A stretch of 64,000 nucleotides of DNA, from NCBI RefSeq assembly GCF_018991925.1, contig NW_024754732.1, positions 1,170,001 through 1,234,000 of the forward strand, written 5' to 3'. This document shows, piece by piece, positions 44,585 through 56,025 of the stretch; the stretch's first letter is position 1; every line of letters begins with the position of its first letter. The translations under genes were made by a program, and so were the position numbers. The notes under the pieces were generated by a model. The model did no database searches. It saw nothing but the letters and a program-made list of their open reading frames with translations, and was not told where the DNA came from. Source of the stretch: Homarus americanus. Lineage: Eukaryota > Arthropoda > Malacostraca > Decapoda > Nephropidae.

Positions 44585-44870
44585 GATTGAGAGGTGAGGA
44601 GGTGAGGGGGAGGGGTGAGGAGGTGAGGCGGTGAGGGGGTGAGGAGGTGAGGTTGAGGGGTGAGGTGAGGGTGAGGTGTGTGAGTGGAAGAGGTGAGGTG
44701 AGGAGGTGAGGTGGAGGTGAGGTGGGGTGGGGGTGGAGTGAGGGTGGGGAGGTGAGGATGGGGGTGAGGTGGGGAAGGTGGGGTGAGGTTGGGGAGGTGA
44801 GGTGGGAGGAGGTGAGGAGGTGAGGAGGTGAGGCGGTGAGGGGTGAGGAGGTGAGGGGTGAGGGAAGGCA
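44585..44870. repeat. GGTGAGGAG-type G-rich repeat
   Basis: Imperfect 8-9 bp GTGAGGAGG / GTGGGGAGG units run for almost 300 bp. Every unit contains GTGAG, so the plus strand has dozens of weak donor-like motifs as well as G-runs. The minus strand gives a Pro/His/Ser/Leu frame that is not a gene. Confidence 0.92.
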
Positions 44871-44879
44871 GAGTCACAG

Positions 44880-45750
44880 CCAAGTCTCAAGAAATAAATT
44901 ACTCTCTGTGAAGTGAAGTCGCGTTCCTCCGGCGAGATAAGACACGAACGCATCAAAGGTGGCAGGCATGATGTCTCCAACTAATTACCAACTTACCCAG
45001 GAATTAGATCTGGAATATGATTATTTCTTGTTCTTATCTACCGCTTCCATTCTTGATCATCAGTAATTAGGTGTCTACTCTCCACCGGTGTATTGATTAG
45101 AATGTATACAAACGGTAAACAGATGTACTTTCCTAATTATGTGGCTAAATTACATATGAAAGGGAATTTATTTACTCGCTGGAAATCTTTAGACATAATT
45201 CGTTTCTCTCTTACCTCATCCAGTAAAAGCTTAATAATTATTCCTACGTCGAGAGAACCACAGCTCATATAGTAAGACTCTACGATTACCCTTTAACTGA
45301 GGAACATTTATGAACCTAAAATATTACACATTATTAAATACAACACATGTGATAGGTGTTGTTTACAAAGTGCCGCCAGTGCCTGAGATGACGTGTTGTG
45401 GCGGGAACTTTGAAGAAATATAAAGAAGTTAATTGCAGTTAACACTAGATGTCAACATTGAATTACAAATGGGGATCTAAGACTACAGAGTAAATATAAC
45501 AGATCACTGAAGGTTGAGTAATCTGTTTGTGAGAGGTGAGTCGCGGTTCACACACTTAAGGAACTGATTTATAAGATTCACACCTCACATTCCGTCGTAT
45601 ATTTAGGTGTCAATATCATCCTTTCTGTTGCTACAAGGAAATACCTGCACATATACTGTTATTACAGGTGAGATATACACTTACCACATCACAATACCCT
45701 GACGTGACTCAAACAGCTTTAATATCAGCTTTTTAACATGAAGGGGGACT
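44880..45750. other. Unique DNA with one AG|GTGAGA juxtaposition
   Basis: TGTTATTACAG|GTGAGATATA lies at 45660-45677 on plus. No exon or array is supported. Confidence 0.5.
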
Positions 45751-45753
45751 TAC

Positions 45754-46046
45754 CCTTTCTGTGCACACGATCACTTTCATAAACATCCACGAGTCACAGA
45801 AGACCAAGAGGAATGATTCATATGTGAGGCTGAGGAATATCTCTCGCTTCATAAAACTTTCCCCAGCGGCTGAGTTTGCAGTTTCGTAACTTACGTGTCT
45901 AGAAATTTGATCTTCAAGTTTAGTTAGAGCATAATGTGATTTACAAATGAAGTTCTTTCGCTGGAGTTTAGTTTTGTCCAGCTCATGCTTACGGTTTGTA
46001 CATTCTAGATTAAGTATCGAGTCCTGTATATCCAGATCATTCGGTG
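45754..46046 (-). CDS. Candidate internal coding exon, unrecognised protein
   Basis: On the minus strand an acceptor-like CTTATGTTAG ends at 46047 and a GAAAGG|GTAAGT donor begins at 45753, giving 293 nt (2 nt plus 97 codons). The open frame is non-repetitive, with a charged first part (ECTNRKHELDKTKLQRKNF) and a hydrophobic last third (about IFLSLTYESFLLVF, then SWMFMKVIV) that could be a membrane segment. It ends in phase 0, matching the phase-0 start of the exon at 39607. The acceptor has only a modest pyrimidine tract. An alternative is that the exon begins further upstream and translation starts at the in-frame ATG at 46051-46053, which has a stop 12 nt before it. No family is recognised. 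Confidence 0.32.
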
Positions 46047-46059
46047 CTAACATAAGTAT

Positions 46060-46645
46060 AGGCTATTCTAGGGTTTCTATTGATACATGAGGTCTTTTGT
46101 CTACCCAATGTCTGCCCCAACCGTAACATAAAATTATCTTTCCTCAGCTTGCTTTGCGGAACTAACATATATATCTTGAAATTATACTCTATCGTATTAT
46201 TGTTCAGTGTTCTTCGTAGTGAGTGTTCTTTATGTTATATCGCCCACATGTTTTGCTGTTAATCATACAAGGAACTTTCACCTTTCTCAAACGATCTTCA
46301 TAACTCAACTTCTCCTGCTCAGGGATCGGTTACATTGTCCACTAGTGTCCTCTTAACGTCAAAGTGGTCGATGGATCAAACTCGTTATCCGTTTTCTCAA
46401 TGTGTTTACTCTGTTACCTTACACTGGTTATTTTCGTTGTATTCTTGTCATCTCCACTACTTCTTCTTCATCTCTCATAGTAATACCAATACCTTCCTTG
46501 TAATGTCGTGTCCAGAATCCACACACTCTGGGTGAAGTGAACCAACTATTTACACGACCATTTCTGGGACCTATTACTATTTACATAAGGGGACAGAACA
46601 CGGAGATCTCACCAATAAATGACTACCAATATCAAGTAGCTACTG
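46060..46645. other. Unique DNA, no gene supported
   Basis: Short T-rich frames only. Confidence 0.5.
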
Positions 46646-46649
46646 AACC

Positions 46650-46740
46650 CATGAAAGAGAGAGAGGCGAAGAGAAGAGCGAAGGAAATCATTGGAGAGAG
46701 AGAGGGAGAGAGAGAGAGAGGAAGGTGGGGAGAGGAGGGG
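46650..46740. repeat. Imperfect (GA)n tract
   Basis: GAGAGAGAGGGAGAGAGAGA-type purine run. Confidence 0.85.
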
Positions 46741-48870
46741 GACAATTTCAGTATCTTGGAAGGAAAGGGAGAGAACCGCATATACAGAGGATGAGCTTTA
46801 CCTACTCCATATAAGAGGCTCGGTTACTAGGGAGACGGTGTCCACATATCGGATAAGGGGGACACCGCAGGGGATGATTTGGGTTCGTTGGTTGGTGGTG
46901 CTGGATAATGGAGGAAAGTTTTGGAGGTTATTGGCTGAAGGGAGATTTACCTGTTAGGAGGAGGAAGTCCGATTACCTGCAGGGGGAGATATGTGTTCTG
47001 TGGGGACTAGGTTAATAGTGGCTGGTGGAGAGAAGGAACACGATTGCTATAGTAGGGATTGTCTGCAGGGTGGAACCGAGTTGCGTAAATGGGAGGAGGA
47101 AGGTTCCGTCCTGGAGGTGGGGGAGCCTGCAGAGGTGTGAAACTGCTGATATTATTGGATCATTGTTTTAAGTCTGGAAATTAGAAAGATTTGAAAAGTA
47201 CAGTACTTAAAATCAAAAGAAACTCAACGAATTGTTTTGTAAAGTACATAAAGTCAGAGAAGGTCAAATTGGAAGGTGTGAATTAAAAACTACAAAATAA
47301 ACAACAGTATTAACGAGGGCACCAAGGATAAGGGCGGGGACATGGGAAAACAAGACACCAACAGTACTCAAGGGTAAACCATTATAAACCAGAGAGTCCA
47401 GACACTGACTTCACCCCAGAGCAGACCACAGACTTGTCATTCCATACCGTTCGTAACTCAAATACTCAAAATTGCAGCTATAATGGTGGTCATTCCAAGA
47501 GACCAATTATCCTATATTGAGAAATAAGAGACATAAAGAGAACTGTCTCATAGGGAGGAGTGAACCTCTCCCATCATGAGCCTTAAGGAAGTGAGCGAAA
47601 CGAAAACTCACTATGAAAATATATTAGAAATTTGGTGGTCAGTGAGGCTCTGGGTCAGTATGAGGACTGAGGGTGAAGCCGATAAAAAAGACGAGATAGA
47701 GAAACAAAAAACAAAGTAGGGGAGAGACTGAAGGACAAAGTTGAGTGGGAGTGGGAGTAACATGAAGGTCAAGGCCGGGAGTGGAAAAAATACACGACAG
47801 AGTGAGGGTGAGACTGAGAAGGGGCGGTACACTGTGTGGCTGAGTGAGAAGTGGAGAGACTGGGAATTAAGAAGAGGGAGAGATGGAGGAGTGAGAGAAT
47901 GAGGGTGGGCTGTTGAGACTGGGAAAGGAATACGGGTAATGAGTAGGGATGGGATAGGAGGGTCAGAGAGGGGAGTGAAAGGGAAAGAGAAGGGAGTCAC
48001 GGGGAAGATCTATTCCAACAGTCATATGATACATTGATAATAGTGAAGGGAAGATACGAATAACCACAGCTTATCCCTGAGTTAAGTTACTAGGAATAAA
48101 CACTGAAGATAACCGAGCAAATTAGAGTTAAGATAAGCTGACGTGATACAGACAGCGTGAAAGAGTAACGTAGGACAGCTGAGGTAGTTCCTATGTTATA
48201 GAACCGAGGGACAGTAAGTAAAAGATACCACAGAATCATTGGGTTTTTTAAAGTTTGAATTGAATAAAAAAAACAAAGGCTCTTCAATGAGAAATCACCA
48301 GTGCCGTACATGGTAAGGGCGGGGCTGTGCGGGCGTGAGCAGAGAGGGACAAGGGAATGGCGAGGAAGGAGGAGAGGTGATAGTGGTGTAGTGTTTTGGG
48401 TGCGTCGTACTGAGGGGGGGAGACTGGTAGCGAGTCAGGAGGAGGAAACAGTTAAAAATAATGCTAAACGCTGACGTAATTTAATGTGAGGGAAGGAATG
48501 CTGATGATCAAGGGAAAAGGAAGGACGATACAGGGAGATAGAGAATGAGAAGGAGAATACACCAAAGAACAACGAAAGAGAGAAATGGAAAATCAGATAG
48601 ACGATAACAAAACAAAGCCAGCAAAGAAATCACCACTAAAAGAAAAAAAATGAGAGAAGACACGGACAAAGACATAAGACATTGAGGAATAAAGACAGAT
48701 TTATAGGGTGTAAAGGGGGGAAGACAAGGAAGAGGGAGAGGTGGAAGATGGAGGTGTCTGGAACGGCGGAGGGGAAGCCAGCACAAGGTGAAGGAAGGTC
48801 AAAGGCAGAGAGAAATGGCGGGAAGACGGAGGAGAGAAGCAATAAAGAGGAGGAAACAGATGATAGAGCA
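46741..48870. other. Purine-leaning unique DNA, no gene supported
   Basis: Scattered GGGAG/AGAGG motifs, especially 47640-48000 and 48490-48860. They produce pyrimidine-type open frames on minus (Ser/Leu/Phe/Pro). No splice-bounded exon was found. Confidence 0.5.
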
Positions 48871-48872
48871 GG

Positions 48873-48922
<50 letters not shown>
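48873..48922. repeat. (TTA)n microsatellite
   Basis: About 17 TTA units. Confidence 0.96.
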
Positions 48923-48923
<1 letters not shown>

Positions 48924-49142
48924 GTTGTTGTTGTTTATGGAGTTTAAGCCATCGAGAAATTATTTGCGTCGGTCTGTTCCCACGATACGGGCTGATGGTG
49001 ATGACTGACCCCAGAGCAGAGCAATAAGTTTCCTCGTCCCCAATGTTATTACCGTCGAGCTGTTGTTGTTTTTTTTATAGCTGACGTGATCCATCAATCT
49101 TATGGGCTGTGTTGTGAAAGGGTGAACAAGTGAGTCACGTTT

Positions 49143-49169
49143 ACACACACACACACACACACACACACA
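49143..49169. repeat. (CA)n microsatellite
   Basis: About 13 CA units. Confidence 0.95.
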
Positions 49170-49258
49170 GCTACTCAGAAAGCATTTAAGTCCGGAAGGA
49201 AACAAGGAGAAAACTTGCCACCATCAACGAACAATTACCACCTGTCGCTTTTCCTTAC

Positions 49259-49776
49259 CTGAACTGGCAGAGTAAGTCCAGCTGGCATTGTTCCAGGTTG
49301 TCTTCCGTCCTTCACTACCACGACTACTACCACTACAACCACTACTATTGCTACCACTACAACTACTACTATTGCTGCTGCTACCACTACTACCACTACT
49401 ATCGCTGCTGCTACCACTACTACCACTACTATTGCTGCTGCTACCACTACTACCACTACTATTGCTGCTGCTACCACTACTACCACTACTATCGCTGCTG
49501 CTACCACTACTACCACCCATACTATCAGTATTATTATCAGTACAGGAGCTTCTTTCATTTCCACAGTATAAGGCAATACCATCATTACTTTCACTACCAC
49601 TACAACCATCATCACCATAACCACCACTACTACTAATCAATACCACCACTGTCACCACCACTATTGCCACTACTACTATTACCACCAACTCCACTACCAC
49701 TATTACCACCACCACCAACAACCACCACCCACCACCACCACCCACCACCCACCAACCACCACCACAACTATCGCCA
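49259..49776 (-). other. Repeat-rich open frame bounded by splice signals (weak exon)
   Basis: On the minus strand a strong acceptor (CGAGTTTTCCTCTCCCTGCAG ends at 49777; tract shown one base over its core) and a CAGTTCAG|GTAAGG donor at 49259/49258 enclose 518 nt. One frame is open throughout: Gly/Trp/Val-rich, then Gly-Ser-rich (GSSGSSSNSSGSSGSSSD), ending RGSEGRKTTWNNASW. It finishes with one extra nucleotide, which matches the exon starting at 46046. However, most of it is a 30-bp CTACCACTACTACCACTACT repeat (49345-49515) plus ACC triplets, and trinucleotide repeats keep frames open by themselves. It is therefore recorded as a repeat with exon-like edges. Confidence 0.2.
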
Positions 49777-50040
49777 CTGCAGGGAGAGGAAAACTCGGTG
49801 TGCAAGGAGTATATATTTAGTGGAAGACAGGTAACTTATTTTTCCAGTAAGTCTAAAGTGCTGATATCGTAAATACGTCCAAAGATACTTAGTGAATGAC
49901 CAACGGTGCTCAGACCCAGGACACAGATGGCGCCAAGGGGGGAGGAGTGTGGCAGCTGGTGACACAGAGGTAGAGGACGGAAGATGGTTACAGAGAGAGG
50001 AATGACAGGTGGTGAAACGGAAAGTAATGTAATAGATGGT
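49777..50040. other. Unique DNA, no gene supported
   Basis: Spacer between the trinucleotide-rich segment and the GTTGACGTGG repeat. Confidence 0.5.
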
Positions 50041-50044
50041 GACT

Positions 50045-50265
50045 AAATAGACCGTGGCAGACGTTGACGTGGGGGGGAGGGTTACTGTGGCGAACGTTGA
50101 CGTGAGGGAGACGTGACAGGCGTTGACGTGGGGGAGTTGTGGCAGGCGTTGACGGTGGGGGTTGGCAGACGTTGACGATGGGGTAGGAGATGATGACATG
50201 CAATAGGGCGTGGCACATTGTGACAAGGAATACGGCCGTGGCAGATATTGACAAGGCACATCTAC
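50045..50265. repeat. Degenerate GTTGACGTGGGGG repeat
   Basis: Six to seven imperfect units of about 26-33 bp containing GGCAGACGTTGACGTGGGGG-like sequence. Confidence 0.85.
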
Positions 50266-50392
50266 AGTCTTCACTACAGGGTCATGCTGGATAACTGTCG
50301 AAAACAAGGCAAGGTCAGATATTATTACACGATAAGTAGGTGCTGGAACACTGTTTATTGTTGCTGGAAGTATTCAAGGTGTATAGATAGTT

Positions 50393-51537
50393 GGTGGAAG
50401 TTGGTTGTGTCCAGGACCTGCAGATAGTTGCTGGAAAGATGGTTGTATCCAGGACCTGCAGATAGTTGCTGGAAAGATGGTTGTATCCAGGACCTGCAGA
50501 TAGTTGCTGGAAAGATGGTTGTATCCAGGACCTGCAGATAGTTGCTGGAAAGATGGTTGTATCCAGGACCTGCAGATAGTTGCTGGAAAGATGGTTGTAT
50601 CCAGGACCTGCAGATAGTTGCTGGAGAAATATTTTGTTGTTTCCAGGACCCGTAGATAGTTGCTGAGAAAGATGGTTGTTTGCGGGGACCTGCAGATAGT
50701 TGCTGGAAAGATGGTTAGGATCCAGGACCCAGGATAGTTGCTGGTGATAAGCTCAACCATGACCTGGCAGATAGTTAAGGAAAGATATTGTATCCAGGAC
50801 CTGCAGATAGCTGCTGGAAAGATGGTTCTATCCATGACCTGGAGCAGAAGGCTGGTATTGGTTTCGTGACCCAGGAGGTTGCTGGTGGAAGAAGCGGTCC
50901 AGGACCTGCAGATAGTTGCTGGTGATGGTTCTATCCATGACCTGCAGATAGTTGTTGAAAGATGGTTGTTTCCCCAGGACCCGCAGATATTGCTGGAAAG
51001 ATGGCCAGTCCAGGACCTGCAGATAGCTGGTTGGAAAGATGAGTTCTATCCATGACCTGTAGATAGTTGCTGGAAAGATGGAAGGTTTCAGGACCTGCAG
51101 ATAGTTGCTGGAAAGATGGTTCCCATCCATGACCCATGTAGAGTTGTTGAAAGATGGTTGCTTCCTGTGGACCCGGCAGAGGTTGGTGGAAGTTGGTTGT
51201 GTCCAGGAACCTGCAGATAGTTGCTGGAAAGATGGTTGTATCCAGGACCTGCAGATAGTTGCTGGAAAGATGGTTGTATCCAGGACCTGCAGATAGTTGC
51301 TGGAAAGATGGTTGTATCCAGGACCTGCAGATAGTTGCTGGAAAGATGGTTGTATCCAGGACCTGCAGATACTTGCTAGGTGATGGCTGGGAACGTAGGA
51401 CCCAGGGTGAGAAGCTGTTGGTGACATGTATCCAGGACCTGCAGATAGTTGCTGGAAAGATGGTTGTATCCAGGACCTGCAGATAGTTGCTGGAAAGATG
51501 GTTGTATCCAGGACCTGCAGATACTTGCTGGAAAGTT
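50393..51537. repeat. 38-bp minisatellite, about 30 copies
   Basis: The unit GATAGTTGCTGGAAAGATGG plus TTGTATCCAGGACCTGCA is almost perfect at both ends (50400-50620 and 51190-51530) and strongly degenerate between about 50630 and 51180. Thirty-eight bp is 2 modulo 3, so three copies make one 38-codon super-repeat that passes through all three frames. Open frames of 150-270 codons on minus and 60-75 on plus are therefore artefacts. Confidence 0.96.
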
Positions 51538-51639
51538 GTCCTGGGTCTGAGGAAAACTTCAGGAGTCGCGTCTTCCAACAATTTTTGCCACCGTGTCTTT
51601 TCCTCAACTCCTCGAGCAACTTGGAGTTAGTTGGGCTCA

Positions 51640-53000
51640 CCTAGACACAGTGCACTTTTAATCCAATGTCTCTCTGCTTCACGAGTAACTTGTAGGTGTA
51701 CGCGTTGCCAAGAAATGCTAGGATCGATTTTGTTAATAAGATTACTTGTTGAGAAATTCTAATTTAATTGTATCCTTGAGCACTGCCGTGATAAGTTACA
51801 CTACTTGGGCACTAATGTTTATTTGTCACTTAAGCACGAGTCGGATGATCTCTATATAATGTGGGTGAGACTGAGATTCATAGTCACATTATAACTTGAT
51901 TCCCTGACGCAGAGAACAAATGGGATTAAACCACGTTAACGAGGTAATGTGTAGCGTGAAGGGGAGTAGTTGGTAGAGTGAGCCAGGAAAGCCTGCAAAC
52001 TTTACTACCACTAAATTTCTTGACCACACTTGAGGCTCAATTGATTGTACTTTCATGCTTCGGTCACGGGTAATGTAGACAAATTGTACATTTTTCTTCG
52101 GTGTAACCATTCACCGTATAGTAATTCTCTTACTCACTGTTTACTTTACTGTGGCATTTCGTTCCATTATAATGTTGTGATTCTCCACCAAACTGAATAT
52201 AAGAGGAGGCCTCAGGTGCACCAAAGTTTCTGAAGCTACTTAACGTCTTAATCAACTACAATATAATTAAAAAGAGAGTGTGTGTATAATCAGGTGGCAA
52301 TAGTGAAAACAAACTGCTATTAATAATTTTGGTGAAGATAAACAGCGATAATGTAAGAATATTTCAGGGCAGTTATTAACACTAACAGATGAGCTTGGTA
52401 ATAACAGCAAGGCGTGGTTGAGTTCTCTGGTATATAAATACATACTCGTATATTTCCCAAGAGAGAAGAGGAACACAGTATGATGAAAATTTGCATACTT
52501 AATGAGTTGATTACCATTTGTTGTATGATTAAAGGAACTTATAGGTTATTACTGACGATTTTTTCATGAGAGACAAGAGAGTAATTAGTAAGTTCCTTCA
52601 GGGTAAATCCAGATCTTGACTATACACCCGTAAGTAGTGTATGAGTGTCATCTCCAACACTCCCTCACCACCACTGTATCATGGAACACACACCGCCTCC
52701 CCCATACAATTATACACTAGAATTATACACTAAATCCATTCTCTCACACTATCAATATTCAACCCACTCTCTCTATCACCTCTATCACTGGCAACACAAA
52801 CATAGAACTATATTAAATTATCATAGATCGTAATATGAGAAATGATTAAATCGTATTAATTTACTGGTTGCGTCCACAGCTCTATACATCACGTACCAGA
52901 TTTATGCGAAGGGGATTAAAGCCAGTTGGGGTATATTGTTCACCAGTTATGTCAGGTTCTCTCAGTTATGTATCTCTTTCTCTCAGTCGGTGTTGTCTCT
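51640..53000. other. Unique DNA, no gene supported
   Basis: A 73-codon minus frame with a true ATG (51889-52110) is non-repetitive but has no splice or motif evidence. No arrays. Confidence 0.5.
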
Positions 53001-53002
53001 CC

Positions 53003-53222
53003 CTCAGTAACATTCACACCTGTCCTCAGTAACCCTCACACCTGTCCTCAGTAACTTTCACACCTGCCCTTAGTAACTTTCACACCTGTCTTCAATAATC
53101 CTCACAGCCTGTCCTCAGTAACTTTCACACCTGACCTCAGTAACTCTCACACCTGCCCTCAGTAACTCTCACACCTGCCCTCAGTAACTCTCACACCTGC
53201 CCTCAGTAACTCTCACACCTGG
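53003..53222. repeat. 22-bp minisatellite, about ten copies
   Basis: The unit CCTCAGTAACTCTCACACCT plus GC is repeated. Right-hand copies are identical and left-hand copies diverged. Confidence 0.95.
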
Positions 53223-53278
53223 CTGTTCAAACTAAGAGCTCCTTCAGGGCACGTCTTGTCTCGCTGGTGGTTGACAAG

Positions 53279-53404
<126 letters not shown>

Positions 53405-54575
53405 GTAAACGTACATATCAGACAAGAATACACTATTTACACCTAAGCAAAAATACTATTCAACTCACATGGCAGAACTAATGACTGAACAATCCCATTA
53501 CTGTATATAATCCCACTATCTGAATCCCCCACCTGTACCCCGGCCCACAGTCTCTCTCTCTCATTCTTTATGTCACAAACCCGACCAAAATTAATTGTTC
53601 TCAACACAGTAAACAATTAATTATTGAAGCAAATACTCTCCAGCCTTAACTGTATTGAGGATATCGGTACCAGTTATATTACGGTCAGGTAACAGTCGAC
53701 AATTAATTATAAGTGACTAAATTAATTAAGGTTTATAGTATGACTGACTCAGTAATCGGTGTTAAAATACCTTAGTTACTGAAGTCTCAAGTGATCAGCC
53801 GGTTCCATAGACTTACTAGTTCTGTCTGATCAGCCTTGGTATGGTATCACTTCACTCTAGTTCTTCACAGTGTTAGACATGATCCCAGACGTACAATGAG
53901 TGGAAGTAAATCGGCGCTAGTCACTGAGATAGTATAAACAAAATCGCATCTCTGGGTGTTCTAGTAAGCGATGTGTAAGGGATAATGATGGGCGTTTCAA
54001 GTTGACAATCTGATGGGCATTTCTTATGTGTTACACGGTGGTCCCTCGCTGCAAGCCATCAGAAACTGTGCCTGAAGTGTGAAGCAACTGTTGAATGGAG
54101 TGACTGGAGTGTGGAGCAACTGTTGAATGGAGCAACTGGAGTGTGGAGCAACCGTAGTGTGGAGCAACTGTAGTGTGGCGCGACTGTAGCAGCTGACCAC
54201 CCGGTGTCGCCTACAAACCTACAGTTCAAAAGAAATCACGACGAGAAAGATGTACACATAATAACAACTCAGCGAAGTCTTTGTTGATGTGATGTCTTGA
54301 CATTTATAACACATATCTGCAGTCTTGCTCCAAACATCAGGCAACACTGTCTTCAATCTGTGTTTAAAATTACTAGATTGATAGCCCAGGTGTGCAGCCA
54401 TTTTATCAAAATTCTCTCCTAAAGTCTTTTATTCTAACATTTTGAACTAAATTACATCTGGTTAAATAAAATTAATCCGACTGTTCTGGGCAACACTGCT
54501 GAGCTGCATAAACTAAACTGTCATTCGAAAAAAAAGGTAGTTGGTATTAAACAGTTGTGCTACGAGACGGATACT
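53405..54575. other. Unique DNA with GTGTGGAGCAACTG repeats
   Basis: Five short copies of GAGTGTGGAGCAACTGTTGA/GTAG lie at 54075-54195. GGCAACACTG occurs at 54340-54349 and 54489-54498. A 60-codon minus frame starting with a good-context ATG (AAAATGG, ends near 54399) was noted but is not supported further. Confidence 0.5.
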
Positions 54576-54578
54576 CAC

Positions 54579-54775
54579 GGCAGAGGTTCAGGATAGTCAG
54601 GGTCAGTGTGTGGCACTACTGGCAGAGTTGACCCAGGCAGCGTTGAAATAGTCAGCTTCAAACTGAGGCGGCTTGGAGGCTCGCCGCGGGGCTAGTAGGG
54701 CGCGAAGGTTGACTCGTTTCAGAGAAAGGCTTTTGGGGCAATGCTCGTGAACTGTCAGGCCATGCTAATGTGTGA
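54579..54775 (-). other. Candidate GC-rich 5' leader exon and promoter
   Basis: On the minus strand an initiator-type TCAGTT (54666-54661, start near 54664) lies just downstream of a CpG-containing GC-rich segment (CTACTAGCCCCGCGGCGAGC). The sequence runs without any ATG to an ACCTCTGCC|GTGAGTATCC donor at 54579/54578. An alternative start about 110 nt further upstream would follow a TATAAAA at about 54806. Either way the exon would be untranslated and would lead into the minus-strand coding exons at lower coordinates. Support is from motifs only. Confidence 0.3.
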
Positions 54776-54788
54776 GCCTCGTGAATAT

Positions 54789-54807
54789 TTTTTTTTTTTT
54801 TTTATAA
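54789..54807. repeat. Poly-T tract
   Basis: T run of about 18. Confidence 0.95.
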
Positions 54808-54809
54808 CT

Positions 54810-55350
54810 CTGGAGAAGGAAGTGCTATTTTCCGGGCCCATTCTGGTAATTTTCCCAAAGGCCGGGTTGAAAGGATCGTATCATAGCTTTCACTGAGCAC
54901 TTCTCACACACACGAAATTGTTATCCACTAAATCGCGCATTAATACAAGAGACTTATAGGAAGCATTTACTTCTTCTCAAATCACACTCCTGCAAAACAG
55001 ACGAGAAAAGAAAAAAGAAAATCCTCCAGCTCATGCAATTCCCAAATATTTTTTAACCCACTTTAGTCACCTGAATTTAGAGAGACTCAATCTGTACACG
55101 CATAACTGAACCTCTGACCTGTTGCTGCGTGTAATACCTCAGTCTCGACATTAATTAGTCGACAGAAGGCCAAAGACTTAACACAAAACAGAATTATTCA
55201 AATAATTATGATTGATGATTGACTTTGACCTGTCCTGACCTTCCACCGAGAGTATATGTTTGCCTACCTTATTGTGGGTAGTGGGAGGTAGGTAGTGCTA
55301 TCAGGTGTGTTAATTAGTCCCACGTGCTATTGTCTGTATTGCCAATGCTC
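54810..55350. other. Unique DNA, no gene seen
   Basis: AT-rich unique sequence. Confidence 0.5.
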
Positions 55351-55353
55351 CAG

Positions 55354-55495
55354 GTGTGTGTGTGTGTGTGTGTGTGTATGGGTGTGTACAGTAGAGTAAG
55401 TGGGTGTGGATGTAGGTGGGGATGGGGGTCGGCGGTGTGGGTGGGGGTGGAGGTGGGCGGTGGGCGGTGAGTAGCGGGGTGGGGTTGATCACCTC
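55354..55495. repeat. GT run followed by GGTGGGCGG-rich tract
   Basis: (GT)n lies at 55354-55378, then G-run-rich GGGGTGGAGGTGGGCGG sequence. Confidence 0.85.
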
Positions 55496-55566
55496 CAGTA
55501 TTTAACCATTGGATCAACCTTCATAAAACACCTGATCCATCTCAAGTTAGTCTTAAAGATGCATTG

Positions 55567-55820
55567 TAAACCTCAGTCCGCGAACCTAACCTCAGTCCGC
55601 GAACCTAACCTCAGTCCGCGAACCTAACCTCAGTCCGCGAACCTAACCCCAGACCGCTAACCTAGCCAACTTCAGTCCGCTAACCTAACCTCAGTCCGCG
55701 AACCTAACCTCAGACCGCTAACCTAACCAACTTCAGTCCGCTAACCTAACCTAACCTCAGACCGCTAACCTAACCAACTTCAGTCCGCTAACCTAACCTA
55801 ACCTCAGTCCGCTAACCTGT
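55567..55820. repeat. 19-bp composite CAGTCCGCG/AACCTAACC repeat
   Basis: About thirteen copies of CCTCAGTCCGCGAACCTAA and the variant AGACCGCTAACCTAACCAAC. Each unit embeds the telomere-type AACCTAACC and a CpG-containing CAGTCCGCG. Confidence 0.95.
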
Positions 55821-56025
55821 TTATGCTAAGTCAAATTAACTAATCGAGGTTGGACTTTTCTACCTTTACTTCCTCTTTACCGAGTCTGAGCCTCTTCCTC
55901 CTGTCGGGGAATTGAATTGGTAGGTAACGAGGCGAGAACACGGAACTGTTTCACTTAAAAAGAGAAAGAGGGTGATAAAAGAAAACGCATTTGGCCAAAC
56001 AAAACAACACCAAAAAAATCACCAA

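Noticed and set aside
50374..51640. Minus-strand frames of 153-270 codons
   Set aside because: A translation of the 38-bp minisatellite; it repeats every 38 residues through three frames.
51889..52110. 73-codon non-repetitive minus frame with a real ATG
   Set aside because: No promoter, splice site or motif, and the length is within chance expectation for unique DNA.
54219..54401. 60-codon minus frame beginning at a good AAAATGG context
   Set aside because: It would lie in the intron of the putative 54.6-kb transcript; no donor, polyadenylation signal or homology could be seen.
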